64,000 nucleotides of DNA from JBMOOG01 sp049324535 (GTDB taxonomy: Bacteria; Pseudomonadota; Alphaproteobacteria; Rhodobacterales; Rhodobacteraceae): contig JBMOOG010000019.1 in assembly GCA_049324535.1 (NCBI GenBank), positions 186,001-250,000 of the forward strand, in the 5' to 3' direction. The position numbers were made by a program, and so were the translations under genes. This document shows, piece by piece, positions 1 through 6,728 of the stretch; positions within the stretch are counted from its first letter, which is position 1, and each line of letters begins with the position of its first letter. Under the pieces are notes generated by a model. The model made no database searches. It was not told the DNA's origin and was given only the letters and a program-made list of their open reading frames with translations.

Positions 1-1
1 C

Positions 2-784
2 GGGGTCGCGGTGCCGCCGCCGGGACGCTACCGGCCGATGCTGCGCGACACGCTCAACGCCCTGCGCGGGCGAAGCGCGCCGCGCGAGGTGCAGGAGCAG
101 ATCCTCGACGCCGCGCTCGATGACCAGAAGGCGCACCGCATCGTGCTGTCGAACGAGACGATGCTGGGCGTGCCGCAGCGGGTGGTCAGCGACCAGGGCT
201 TCCTGTCCAGCGCCGGCCGGCGGGCCGCGGCGCTGGCCGGGCTCTTTCCCGACGACGAGGTGAGCTTCTTCCTCGCCCTGCGCAATCCCGCGACGCTGAT
301 CCCGGCCCTGCTGCGGCGCAACCCGGACCTGACCTTCCCCGCGCTCATGGCGGACACGCGCCCCGACGACCTGCTCTGGACGCCCGTGGTCGAGGCGATC
401 CGCGACGCGGCCCCCGAGGCGCGGCTCACGGTCTGGTGCAACGAGGACAGCGCGCTCCTGTGGCCCGACCTCCTGCGCGCGCTGGCCGGGCTGGGCGAGG
501 ACACGGCGCTCGAGGGCGACGACGAGATGGCGGCGCAGCTCATGCCCGCCGAGGCGACCGCGCAGATGCGCGCCTACCTGGCCGAGCACCCGCCCCTCTC
601 GGCGCGCCACCGGCGGCGGGTGACGGCGGTCTTTCTGGAACGCTTCGCGTTGCCGGAGGCCATCGAAGAGGACGTGGCCGTTCCCGGCTGGACCGAGGCG
701 GTGATCGACCGGATCACCGCCCGCTACGAGGCCGACTGGGACCGGATCCGCAGCCTGCCCGGGATCACGGCGCTCGACCCCTGA
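2..784 (+). CDS. Conserved hypothetical protein, 5' end outside window
   Basis: The reading frame is open from the left edge, so the N-terminus lies outside the window; a GTG at 11 is the first in-window candidate start but nothing shows it is used. About 257 residues are visible. I recognise no catalytic motif. The sequence is soluble, without a signal peptide or membrane segment, has an acidic C-terminal half and a Trp-Cys-Asn-Glu-Asp stretch near residue 140. Codon use is like that of its neighbours. It ends just before a hairpin separating it from the convergent gapR-like gene. Function unknown. Confidence 0.7.
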   Translation, partial: GVAVPPPGRYRPMLRDTLNALRGRSAPREVQEQILDAALDDQKAHRIVLSNETMLGVPQRVVSDQGFLSSAGRRAAALAGLFPDDEVSFFLALRNPATLIPALLRRNPDLTFPALMADTRPDDLLWTPVVEAIRDAAPEARLTVWCNEDSALLWPDLLRALAGLGEDTALEGDDEMAAQLMPAEATAQMRAYLAEHPPLSARHRRRVTAVFLERFALPEAIEEDVAVPGWTEAVIDRITARYEADWDRIRSLPGITALDP

Positions 785-787
785 GAC

Positions 788-805
788 CCCGGCCCGCCGG
801 CCGGG
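788..805. terminator. GC-rich hairpin between convergent genes
   Basis: A perfect 7-bp inverted repeat (CCCGGCC / GGCCGGG) with a 4-nt loop sits between the stop codons of two convergent genes at 784 and 811. There is no T-run, so it would be a bidirectional terminator only of the GC-hairpin kind common in high-GC genomes. Inference from position and structure. Confidence 0.5.
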
Positions 806-810
806 ACCGG

Positions 811-1065
811 TCAGGCCATGCCCAGCGCGGCCTTGTACATGTCGAGAATCGCCTCTTCCTCGGCGATGTCGTCCTTGTCGCGCTTGCGCAGGGCGACGAT
901 CTTGCGCATCGCCTTGGTGTCGTAGCCGCGCGCCTTGGCCTCGCTCATCACCTCTTTCTGGCGCTCGGCGATGTCCTTCTTCTCGGACTCGAGCTGCTCG
1001 TACTGCTCGATGAACTGGCGAAGCTCCTCGGCGGCGATTCCATAGGTGCTGTCGGCGTCGGCCAT
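811..1065 (-). CDS. GapR-like DUF2312 DNA-binding protein
   Basis: An 84-residue protein matching the DUF2312/GapR family in length and pattern: a long charged coiled-coil N-terminal helix (about residues 15-45), then a segment Ala-Arg-Gly-Tyr-Asp-Thr-Lys-Ala-Met-Arg-Lys and a basic/acidic helix ending in a short tail. In Caulobacter, GapR is a nucleoid-associated protein that binds overtwisted AT-rich DNA ahead of the replication fork; this role is transferred from the family. The gene stands alone, convergent with the hypothetical gene on its right end and divergent from the small membrane protein. A Shine-Dalgarno-like GGAGA lies just before the ATG. Confidence 0.9.
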   Translation of the reverse strand: MADADSTYGIAAEELRQFIEQYEQLESEKKDIAERQKEVMSEAKARGYDTKAMRKIVALRKRDKDDIAEEEAILDMYKAALGMA

Positions 1066-1082
1066 GGCGATCTCTCCTGCGA

Positions 1083-1099
1083 CTAGGCGCCCTGCCTAG
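1083..1099. promoter_or_regulatory. Short inverted repeat upstream of gapR-like gene
   Basis: CTAGGC-GCCCT-GCCTAG, a perfect 6-bp inverted repeat with a 5-nt spacer, lies 18 nt upstream of the gapR-like ATG, in the 5' leader or promoter region. CTAG is rare in GC-rich DNA, which makes the symmetry stand out. It could be an operator or a leader hairpin; no matching regulator is known to me. Confidence 0.3.
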
Positions 1100-1201
1100 C
1101 GGCCCGCGGCCGAGGCTTCAAGCCCGCTCGACCGGCTTGCCTGCGCGCCCGCCAGCCGCTAGGCCAGGACGGCAACACCGGTCGAACGGTTGGGGGATGG
1201 A

Positions 1202-1417
1202 ATGGCGATGCTGATCTGGGCCGGAACGGCCGTCACGCTGGCCGGCCTTGCCGGGCTGATCGTCTGCATCGGCCTTGTGGTGCGGGCCCGGCGGTCCGGG
1301 CTGGACGACGCGGCGCTGCGGTCGCGGCTTCAGACCATCGTCGCCTACAACTTCGGGGCGCTCGCCGTCTCGGCGCTGGGGCTCATCCTCGTGGTGCTTG
1401 GGATCACGCTGGGCTGA
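1202..1417 (+). CDS. Small two-helix membrane protein
   Basis: A 71-residue protein with two strong hydrophobic segments, about residues 4-27 and 46-69, joined by a short Arg-rich loop (RARRSGLDDAALRSRLQ), predicting a helical hairpin with both termini on the same side of the membrane. I chose the ATG at 1202 because a GGGGGATGG stretch sits directly before it; an in-frame TTG at 1190 and an ATG at 1208 are alternatives. It is monocistronic, 14 nt from the convergent stop of the fatty-acid gene. Family and function not recognised. Confidence 0.65.
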   Translation: MAMLIWAGTAVTLAGLAGLIVCIGLVVRARRSGLDDAALRSRLQTIVAYNFGALAVSALGLILVVLGITLG

Positions 1418-1431
1418 CCGCGACGGCGGCG

Positions 1432-3504
1432 TCAGCCGAGGTCGGCGAACCAGCTGCCGTTCTTGACCAGATCATCCCAGAGCGGACCCGGCGTCCAGAA
1501 GCCGGGCCGGCCGCCCGGACGCGCGGCCTCGGCCGCCGCCTGCTCGCGCAGAAGCGTGCGCCAGGCCAGCGCGCCCGCCTCGTCGGCCGCCTGCATGGGA
1601 CCGCCGATCGCCCGCGGCAGGCCCAGCCCGTGCACCGCGGCAAGGTCGATCGCCGACGGCGCCGCCGCCATGCCGCGCGACACCAGCCGCGCCCCCTCGT
1701 TGGCGAGGGCCGCCAGCACCAGCCGCAGGATCTGCGCGCTGCCCGGACCGGCGCTGCGCCCCGGATCCCCCCAGAGCGACCCGAGCGCCGGGTCCTCGCG
1801 GCGATGGCCGCCCTCGTAGAGGTAGAAGCCGCCGCCCGCCGCGCTTCCGGTGCGGCCCTGCGCCAGAAGCGCCCCGGTCAGAAGACCGATCCGCGACCCG
1901 CGCGCCCCCGCGGCGGTTCCCAGCCAGTCGCGCGCGGCGGCGCCGTCCAGCCCGTGCCGGTCGAGATCCTCGAAGGGCCCGTGCGCGAAGCCCGCGCGCA
2001 GAAGCGCGCGGTCGATCGCGTAGGGCGTGGCGCCCGCCTCCATCAGCGCCGCCACCGCCGCATAGAGCGCCCGGCGCAGGTGGCCGAGGATGCTGCCCGG
2101 AAGCGGCCCGCTGGTCAGGGCGACGCGGCCGAGCCGGCGCAGCAGGGCCAGTCCGGTGGCGACGGCCTCCGGCGCCGCGCCCTCGTGCGCGGCCACCTCG
2201 GCCAGGCGCGCCGCGGGGTCGCAGCGCAGGCCGATCACGTCCGCCGGGCGGCCGGCCGCCGCGGCGAGGCCCGCGATCTCCACCCCTTCGGCGCCGCAGG
2301 CCAGGACCGCGCCGGGGCGCATCGTCTGGCCGAGGTCCGCAAAGAGCAGAAGCTCCTCGTCCTCATCGCCCGAGAGCGCCGACAGGACCAGATCATGGGC
2401 GGCCACCGCCGCCAGGTCGGTGGTCCCGGACAGCCGCGCCCAGGCCGCCGCGCGCGCGGCGTCGTCCAGCCGGCCCGCCGCGACGGCGCGATCCTGCACT
2501 GCGTCGATGCGCGCGAGCCCGAGCTCGAGACCGGCGGTGTCGCGTTCGGCCAGGACGACGGGAAGCCCCGCGCCGAGGCAGGCCGCCGCGATGGCGGCGC
2601 CCGCCTCGCCGTTGCCGACGACCGCGATGCGCGTCACCGCCCGCGGACGGGCGGGCAGCGGCGCCGCCGCCAGCGCCCGTTCGGCGCGGGCCAGATGGCC
2701 GAGCGCGCGCGCCTCGGGCGTCGCCGCCAGTTCGAGCGCGGCGCAGCGCTCGAAGACATAGCCCTCCTGGTCGGGCAGAAGCACGGCCGCCTCGACGCAG
2801 TCCACGATGCGCCCCGGCGCCGGCAGGCGGCTGTTGCGCCCGAGGTTGGCGCGCGCCTCGGCCACCGCATCGAGATAGGCCCCCGCATCCTCGGGATAGG
2901 GCGCCCTGTTGGCCCAGGGCGCGAGGCCGAGTTCGGTGTGCGCGATGGCGAGGGCCCGCGCCGCGGCCTCGGCCTCGTTCGGCACGACCGCATCGACCAG
3001 CCCGATGCGATGCGCCTGCGCCGCAACCAGAGGCAGCCCGCTGAGCAGGATGCTCAGCGCGGCACGCGCGCCCACAAGCTGCGGCAGGCGCTGCGTCGCC
3101 CCCGCCAACGGGCAGAGGCCGACGGTCGCCTCGGGAAATCCGAGCGTGGCGCCGTCCTGCGCGACTCGCCACTGCGCGGCGATCGCGAGCGACAGCGCGC
3201 CGCCCAGCACGGGACCCTGAAGCGCGGCGATGACCGGCACCGGCGACTGGGCGATCCGCAGCGCCAGCGCCCCCAGCGCCGGCTCGGCGTCGGCCTCGAC
3301 CGGATCGGGCGACGCCGGCCAGCCGCGGCCCGAGGCGGCCAGGATCACCGCCTCGAGCGCCGGGTCGAGGAACGCCTCGTCCAGACGGTCGAGCAGATCC
3401 CGCCGCGCGGCCCTGTCGAGCGTCGCACCAAGCCGCAGGACCAGCACCCCGCCCTCGAGGAGCGGCGGCGGCGGGTCCGGGTCGTCTGCATCGCGCGGTG
3501 TCAT
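1432..3504 (-). CDS. Divergent enoyl-CoA hydratase/3-hydroxyacyl-CoA dehydrogenase fusion (FadB/FadJ-like)
   Basis: 690 residues with the layout of the bifunctional beta-oxidation enzyme: crotonase fold (about 1-200), Rossmann domain with Gly-Asn-Gly-Glu-Ala-Gly in place of the usual GxGxxG variant (about 295-470), and the C-terminal dehydrogenase domains ending in a recognisable LGLPRAIGGPMQAADE segment. The second crotonase glutamate is present (FPEATVGL), but the first appears replaced by Ser (GGALSLA where the family has GGGxELA), and the dehydrogenase catalytic His is Arg (GLRCDPAA where GMHFFNP is expected). It may therefore be a non-canonical or inactive paralogue. No thiolase gene adjoins it. 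The assignment to the family is strong; activity is doubtful. Confidence 0.8.
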   Translation of the reverse strand: MTPRDADDPDPPPPLLEGGVLVLRLGATLDRAARRDLLDRLDEAFLDPALEAVILAASGRGWPASPDPVEADAEPALGALALRIAQSPVPVIAALQGPVLGGALSLAIAAQWRVAQDGATLGFPEATVGLCPLAGATQRLPQLVGARAALSILLSGLPLVAAQAHRIGLVDAVVPNEAEAAARALAIAHTELGLAPWANRAPYPEDAGAYLDAVAEARANLGRNSRLPAPGRIVDCVEAAVLLPDQEGYVFERCAALELAATPEARALGHLARAERALAAAPLPARPRAVTRIAVVGNGEAGAAIAAACLGAGLPVVLAERDTAGLELGLARIDAVQDRAVAAGRLDDAARAAAWARLSGTTDLAAVAAHDLVLSALSGDEDEELLLFADLGQTMRPGAVLACGAEGVEIAGLAAAAGRPADVIGLRCDPAARLAEVAAHEGAAPEAVATGLALLRRLGRVALTSGPLPGSILGHLRRALYAAVAALMEAGATPYAIDRALLRAGFAHGPFEDLDRHGLDGAAARDWLGTAAGARGSRIGLLTGALLAQGRTGSAAGGGFYLYEGGHRREDPALGSLWGDPGRSAGPGSAQILRLVLAALANEGARLVSRGMAAAPSAIDLAAVHGLGLPRAIGGPMQAADEAGALAWRTLLREQAAAEAARPGGRPGFWTPGPLWDDLVKNGSWFADLG

Positions 3505-3628
3505 GGCCCAAGCTTACGGCGAGCGCCGTCTTTGGCAATGCCTTCCGGGCCAGGGCGGGCGTCCGGTGCGGCCTTTCGCGGCGTGGCGGCCGCGCCGCCT
3601 CCCGCCGGACCGGCCGCGCCCGGACGGC

Positions 3629-3961
3629 TCAGCGCCGGCGTCCGCCGGGGGCGTGGCGGGCGCAGAACGGGGTGGCGGGCAGAAGGTCGAGCCGCTCTTC
3701 GGCGATGCGCTCGCCGCAGGTGACGCAATGGCCGTATTCGCCCGCGTCCATCCGTTGCAGCGCCGCCTCGATCATGCGCAGCTCGGCCTGCGCCGACTGG
3801 CCGAGATCCTCCAGAACCTCCTCGTCCTCGCGCTCGACGGCCAGCTCCTCCCAGTCCTTCGAATCGTGGGCATCAAGCTCGCTGTCGATCCCGGTCAGCC
3901 GGCCCATGAGGTAGGTCTGCCGGGCGATCAGTTCGGCCTTGCGTGTCGCGTCGGATTTCAT
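3629..3961 (-). CDS. DksA/TraR-family zinc-finger protein
   Basis: 110 residues from the ATG at 3961, which has AGGAGA seven bases upstream; a longer reading to 4006 lacks such a site. The N-terminal two thirds form an acidic alpha-helical coiled coil; the C-terminus has the zinc-binding motif with Cys79, Cys82, Cys100 and His103, so the last ligand is His rather than the fourth Cys of canonical DksA. Family members insert into the RNA polymerase secondary channel and modulate initiation with ppGpp; this protein is shorter than E. coli DksA (151 residues) and lacks an extended N-terminus, so a specialised role is possible. Monocistronic. Confidence 0.88.
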   Translation of the reverse strand: MKSDATRKAELIARQTYLMGRLTGIDSELDAHDSKDWEELAVEREDEEVLEDLGQSAQAELRMIEAALQRMDAGEYGHCVTCGERIAEERLDLLPATPFCARHAPGGRRR

Positions 3962-4144
3962 CCAGGTCTCCTGTTCCTTCGGACCCTGAATGCCAGCCTC
4001 GGCCACCGCCAGCCTTGATGCAAGTCAATCCTTGCCGCGCGGGGTCGGCGCTCTCATATTCAAATCTTGCAATGCCTCTATCGGATTGCTAGCCTCGGAT
4101 CACGCATGACGGGATGGGAGCCCGTCGTTCAAGGGATGGACAAC

Positions 4145-4570
4145 ATGCAAGCGGAATGGGTCTGGGGCCTCGTCGGGGGCCTCATGATCGGAAGTGCAGC
4201 CGGGCTGTACCTTCTGGTCAACGGCAGGATCATGGGCGCCTCGGGAATCATCGGGGGGCTCGTGGACCGCAGCGGCTGGACCACCGCGGCCGAGCGGGTG
4301 TCCTTCCTTGTGGGACTGTTCTCGGTGCCGCTCCTGCTCCTGCCGGTGATCGGACCCTTCGAGACGCACATCATCTCGAACCTCGGCGTGATCGTGGCGG
4401 CCGGGCTTCTGGTCGGGATCGGAACCCGCCTTGCGAACGGGTGCACCTCGGGCCACGGGGTCTGCGGCATATCGCGGTTCAGCCTGCGCGGTCTGCTCGC
4501 GACCGTGTTCTACCTTCTGGGCGGCGGGCTTGCCGTCCTCTTCTTCCGCCATTTCGTCGGAGCCATCTGA
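4145..4570 (+). CDS. YeeE/YedE-family membrane protein, first half
   Basis: About 141 residues with four hydrophobic segments. It carries the family signature GTRLANGCTSGHGVCG (two Cys) near residue 100, the motif associated in YeeE/TsuA proteins with thiosulfate or persulfide relay through the membrane. The ATG at 4145 is favoured by AAGGGA nine bases upstream; 4136 is an alternative. The stop codon overlaps the next ATG (TGATG), so the two half-proteins are translationally coupled and probably form one heterodimeric permease-like unit. In related bacteria such pairs neighbour sulfide-detoxification genes (BigR/Blh systems). Substrate is inferred only. Confidence 0.85.
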   Translation: MQAEWVWGLVGGLMIGSAAGLYLLVNGRIMGASGIIGGLVDRSGWTTAAERVSFLVGLFSVPLLLLPVIGPFETHIISNLGVIVAAGLLVGIGTRLANGCTSGHGVCGISRFSLRGLLATVFYLLGGGLAVLFFRHFVGAI

Positions 4571-5007
4571 TGGGCCGCAATCTCTGGGCGTTTCTGGCCG
4601 GCGGCCTCTTCGGCATGGGGCTTGTGGTCTCCGACATGGTCAACACCCGCAAGGTGCAGGGCTGGCTCGATGTCTTCGGCGACTGGGACCCGACGCTGGC
4701 CTTCGTTCTGGGCGGCGCAATCCTCCCGATGGCGATCGTCTGGCGGATTGCGCGGGGGCGCGAACGGTCGCTGCTCGGTTCGCCGATCCCGCAGCCCGCA
4801 CCGCCGGTGATCGACCGCAACCTCCTTGGCGGGTCGCTGCTGTTCGGGATGGGCTGGGGACTGGCGGGGCTCTGCCCCGGACCGTCGATCGCGGCGCTCA
4901 GCTTCGGCGGAGTCGGTGGGGTGACCTTTGTGCTGGCGATGGTCGCTGGTATGATGGTCGCGCCCGCCCTGCGCAGCCGCATCGACCGGATTGCCGCACC
5001 GGCCTGA
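4570..5007 (+). CDS. YeeE/YedE-family membrane protein, second half (DUF6691)
   Basis: 145 residues with four hydrophobic segments and the second family signature GWGLAGLCPGPSIAAL near residue 100, which contains one conserved Cys. It starts within the stop codon of the previous gene. Together the two proteins reproduce a full-length YeeE, in which the cysteines line the transport path. The downstream DUF442 gene is 41 nt away in the same direction, so a three-gene operon for a reduced sulfur compound is likely. Confidence 0.85.
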   Translation: MGRNLWAFLAGGLFGMGLVVSDMVNTRKVQGWLDVFGDWDPTLAFVLGGAILPMAIVWRIARGRERSLLGSPIPQPAPPVIDRNLLGGSLLFGMGWGLAGLCPGPSIAALSFGGVGGVTFVLAMVAGMMVAPALRSRIDRIAAPA

Positions 5008-5048
5008 ACACGAACCGCCCGCGGCCGCGCCGCACAAGGGAGACCGAC

Positions 5049-5480
5049 ATGGACATCCGTACCATCACGGCCGGCTACGCCGTGTCGCCGCAGATCACCC
5101 CCGAGGACGTGCCCGCGATCAAGGCGGCCGGGTTCGTGCGGGTGATCTGCAATCGCCCCGACGCCGAGATCCCGGCGGACCTGCGGGCCGACAAGATCCG
5201 CGCGGCGGTCGAGGCGGCCGGGATGGAGTTCGTGCTGAACCCGGTCATCGGCGGCGCGATCACGATGGACAATGTCACGACGCAGGGCGCGGCGCTGGAG
5301 AACGCCCCCGGCCCGGTCTTCGCCTACTGCGCCTCGGGCAACCGGTCCACCATCGTCTGGGGACTGAGCCAGGCCGGCAAGGTGGACACGCCCGAACTCA
5401 TTCAGGCGGCGGCGCGCGCGGGCTACAATCTCGAGATCTGGCAGGACCAGATCAACGCCCTCGCGCGGAACCGGGGCTGA
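5049..5480 (+). CDS. TIGR01244/DUF442 phosphatase- or rhodanese-like protein
   Basis: 143 residues with a dual-specificity-phosphatase-like fold and the active-site loop CASGNRS (Cys-x5-Arg), expected of the DUF442 domain of Blh (beta-lactamase-like hydrolase) proteins. In Blh a DUF442 domain is fused to a persulfide dioxygenase; here it is a free-standing domain beside a YeeE/DUF6691 pair. The probable role is sulfur transfer or thiosulfate formation in sulfide detoxification, based on family and neighbours. No ArsR/BigR-type repressor gene is next to it. The ATG at 5049 follows an AGGGAGACC site. Confidence 0.85.
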   Translation: MDIRTITAGYAVSPQITPEDVPAIKAAGFVRVICNRPDAEIPADLRADKIRAAVEAAGMEFVLNPVIGGAITMDNVTTQGAALENAPGPVFAYCASGNRSTIVWGLSQAGKVDTPELIQAAARAGYNLEIWQDQINALARNRG

Positions 5481-5680
5481 CCCGGCGCCTGTCCCGGACC
5501 ACCGGGCGCGCCGGTCCCCGGTGAGGGGCCCGCGAGGGTCGGGGCGCGATCCGGCCCCGCCACGGCGTCGCCGGCCCGCCCGGCCCGCGCATCCCATCGG
5601 CACATTGCGCGCGACAGCGGGCCGCGGCCGGTCACGCAGGCCGGGCGCCCCTTGCCGGCACGGCGCGGTGTGGGCGGCGG

Positions 5681-6634
5681 TCAGCCGGCGGCCACGCCCG
5701 CCGGGGCCGCATCGCCCGCAGGATGCGGCGGAGCCGCGGGCACGGCGGCCATGTCCGCCCGGCCCGCCGCCGGCCCCTGCGGGGCGGCGGCCGGATCGGT
5801 CAGCCGGATGGCGCGATGACCGCGCAGCCGGCCCAGCCGCCCCTGCGAGACGCGCCTGCCATCGGCATCCCGAAGCTCCAGCACCGAGACCGACGCGCCC
5901 GGCAAGGCGAGGACCGACCCCGGCCGCAACCCGAGGATGGCCGAGAGCGGCAGCGTGACCGCGGGGAAGGCCGCGTCGAGGTCGGCCGGCGCCTCGGACA
6001 GGGCGGTGTGGAACCGGGACTGCCAGCCGGGATCCGCCTCACGCGGCGTCTCCGGCTCGCCGGGCCGGCAGGCCGGCACCGCCAGCGGCAGCGCAAGAAG
6101 GACGCGCCCGTCGCGGTGGGGATCATCCCCGAGACGCAGGTCGAGCGCGAGCACCGTGTAGGTGCCCTCGTCGAGCACGACCGGAAGCAGCCGGGCCTCG
6201 TCGATCATCGGGCCGACGGCGGGGGGCGGCAGGTCGAGCAGTTCGCCCAGAGTTGCGGTGAGCGCCTGCGCGAAGGGCTCCATCAGCGCTGCATCAAGCC
6301 GGGTCGGACGTCGCGGCGCCGGGGGCGCGCGGCCGACCCGGCCGAGCGCGCGGGCCTCGGTCACGGCCTGGACCACCTCGGGCGCGAGCGCGAGAAGCCC
6401 CGATCCGCGCGCGGCCGCGACCCGCAGGAGCAGCGCCCGATCCTCGGTCAGTTCCGGCAGTTCGGCGAGCGCGGCCTCCGACCGCCGGAACCCGGTGAGC
6501 GTCAGCGGCAGACCGAGCGCCGCCCGCGCGGCCCTGGCCAGCGCCGATCCGGCACGCTCGCCCAGATCGCAGGAGGGCGCCCGGACCGCCCGGACCACGA
6601 TCTTGCTGCGCAGGATCTCGCCATGATTTCGCAT
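5681..6634 (-). CDS. FliM/FliN-like SpoA C-terminal domain protein
   Basis: 317 residues. The C-terminal half (about residues 200-275) resembles the SpoA domain of flagellar and type III secretion C-ring proteins: LPLSAILGLRPGSVLALPG followed by beta-strands and a Gly-rich turn. The N-terminal half is a diverged FliM-like middle region rich in Ala, Leu and Arg. I chose the ATG at 6634, which has AAGGAT eight bases upstream, over a TTG at 6658. There are no other flagellar genes in the window, so this is an isolated copy; it may serve a flagellar motor encoded elsewhere or be a remnant. The last 40 residues are Ala/Pro-rich. Confidence 0.65.
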   Translation of the reverse strand: MRNHGEILRSKIVVRAVRAPSCDLGERAGSALARAARAALGLPLTLTGFRRSEAALAELPELTEDRALLLRVAAARGSGLLALAPEVVQAVTEARALGRVGRAPPAPRRPTRLDAALMEPFAQALTATLGELLDLPPPAVGPMIDEARLLPVVLDEGTYTVLALDLRLGDDPHRDGRVLLALPLAVPACRPGEPETPREADPGWQSRFHTALSEAPADLDAAFPAVTLPLSAILGLRPGSVLALPGASVSVLELRDADGRRVSQGRLGRLRGHRAIRLTDPAAAPQGPAAGRADMAAVPAAPPHPAGDAAPAGVAAG

Positions 6635-6728
6635 TGCCGCAATCCTTGGGGGCCGCAATTCTTCTGGCCCTGCCGGACCAGTCGCATGGACGGGTGAAGA
6701 AAGCGTTCCCGCGCGCCGGCCCCTGCCT

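Noticed and set aside
28..543. Long antisense reading frames through the first gene and many others
   Set aside because: High GC makes opposite-strand frames open by chance; the protein composition (Arg/Ser/Ala-rich, no motif) is that of shadows.
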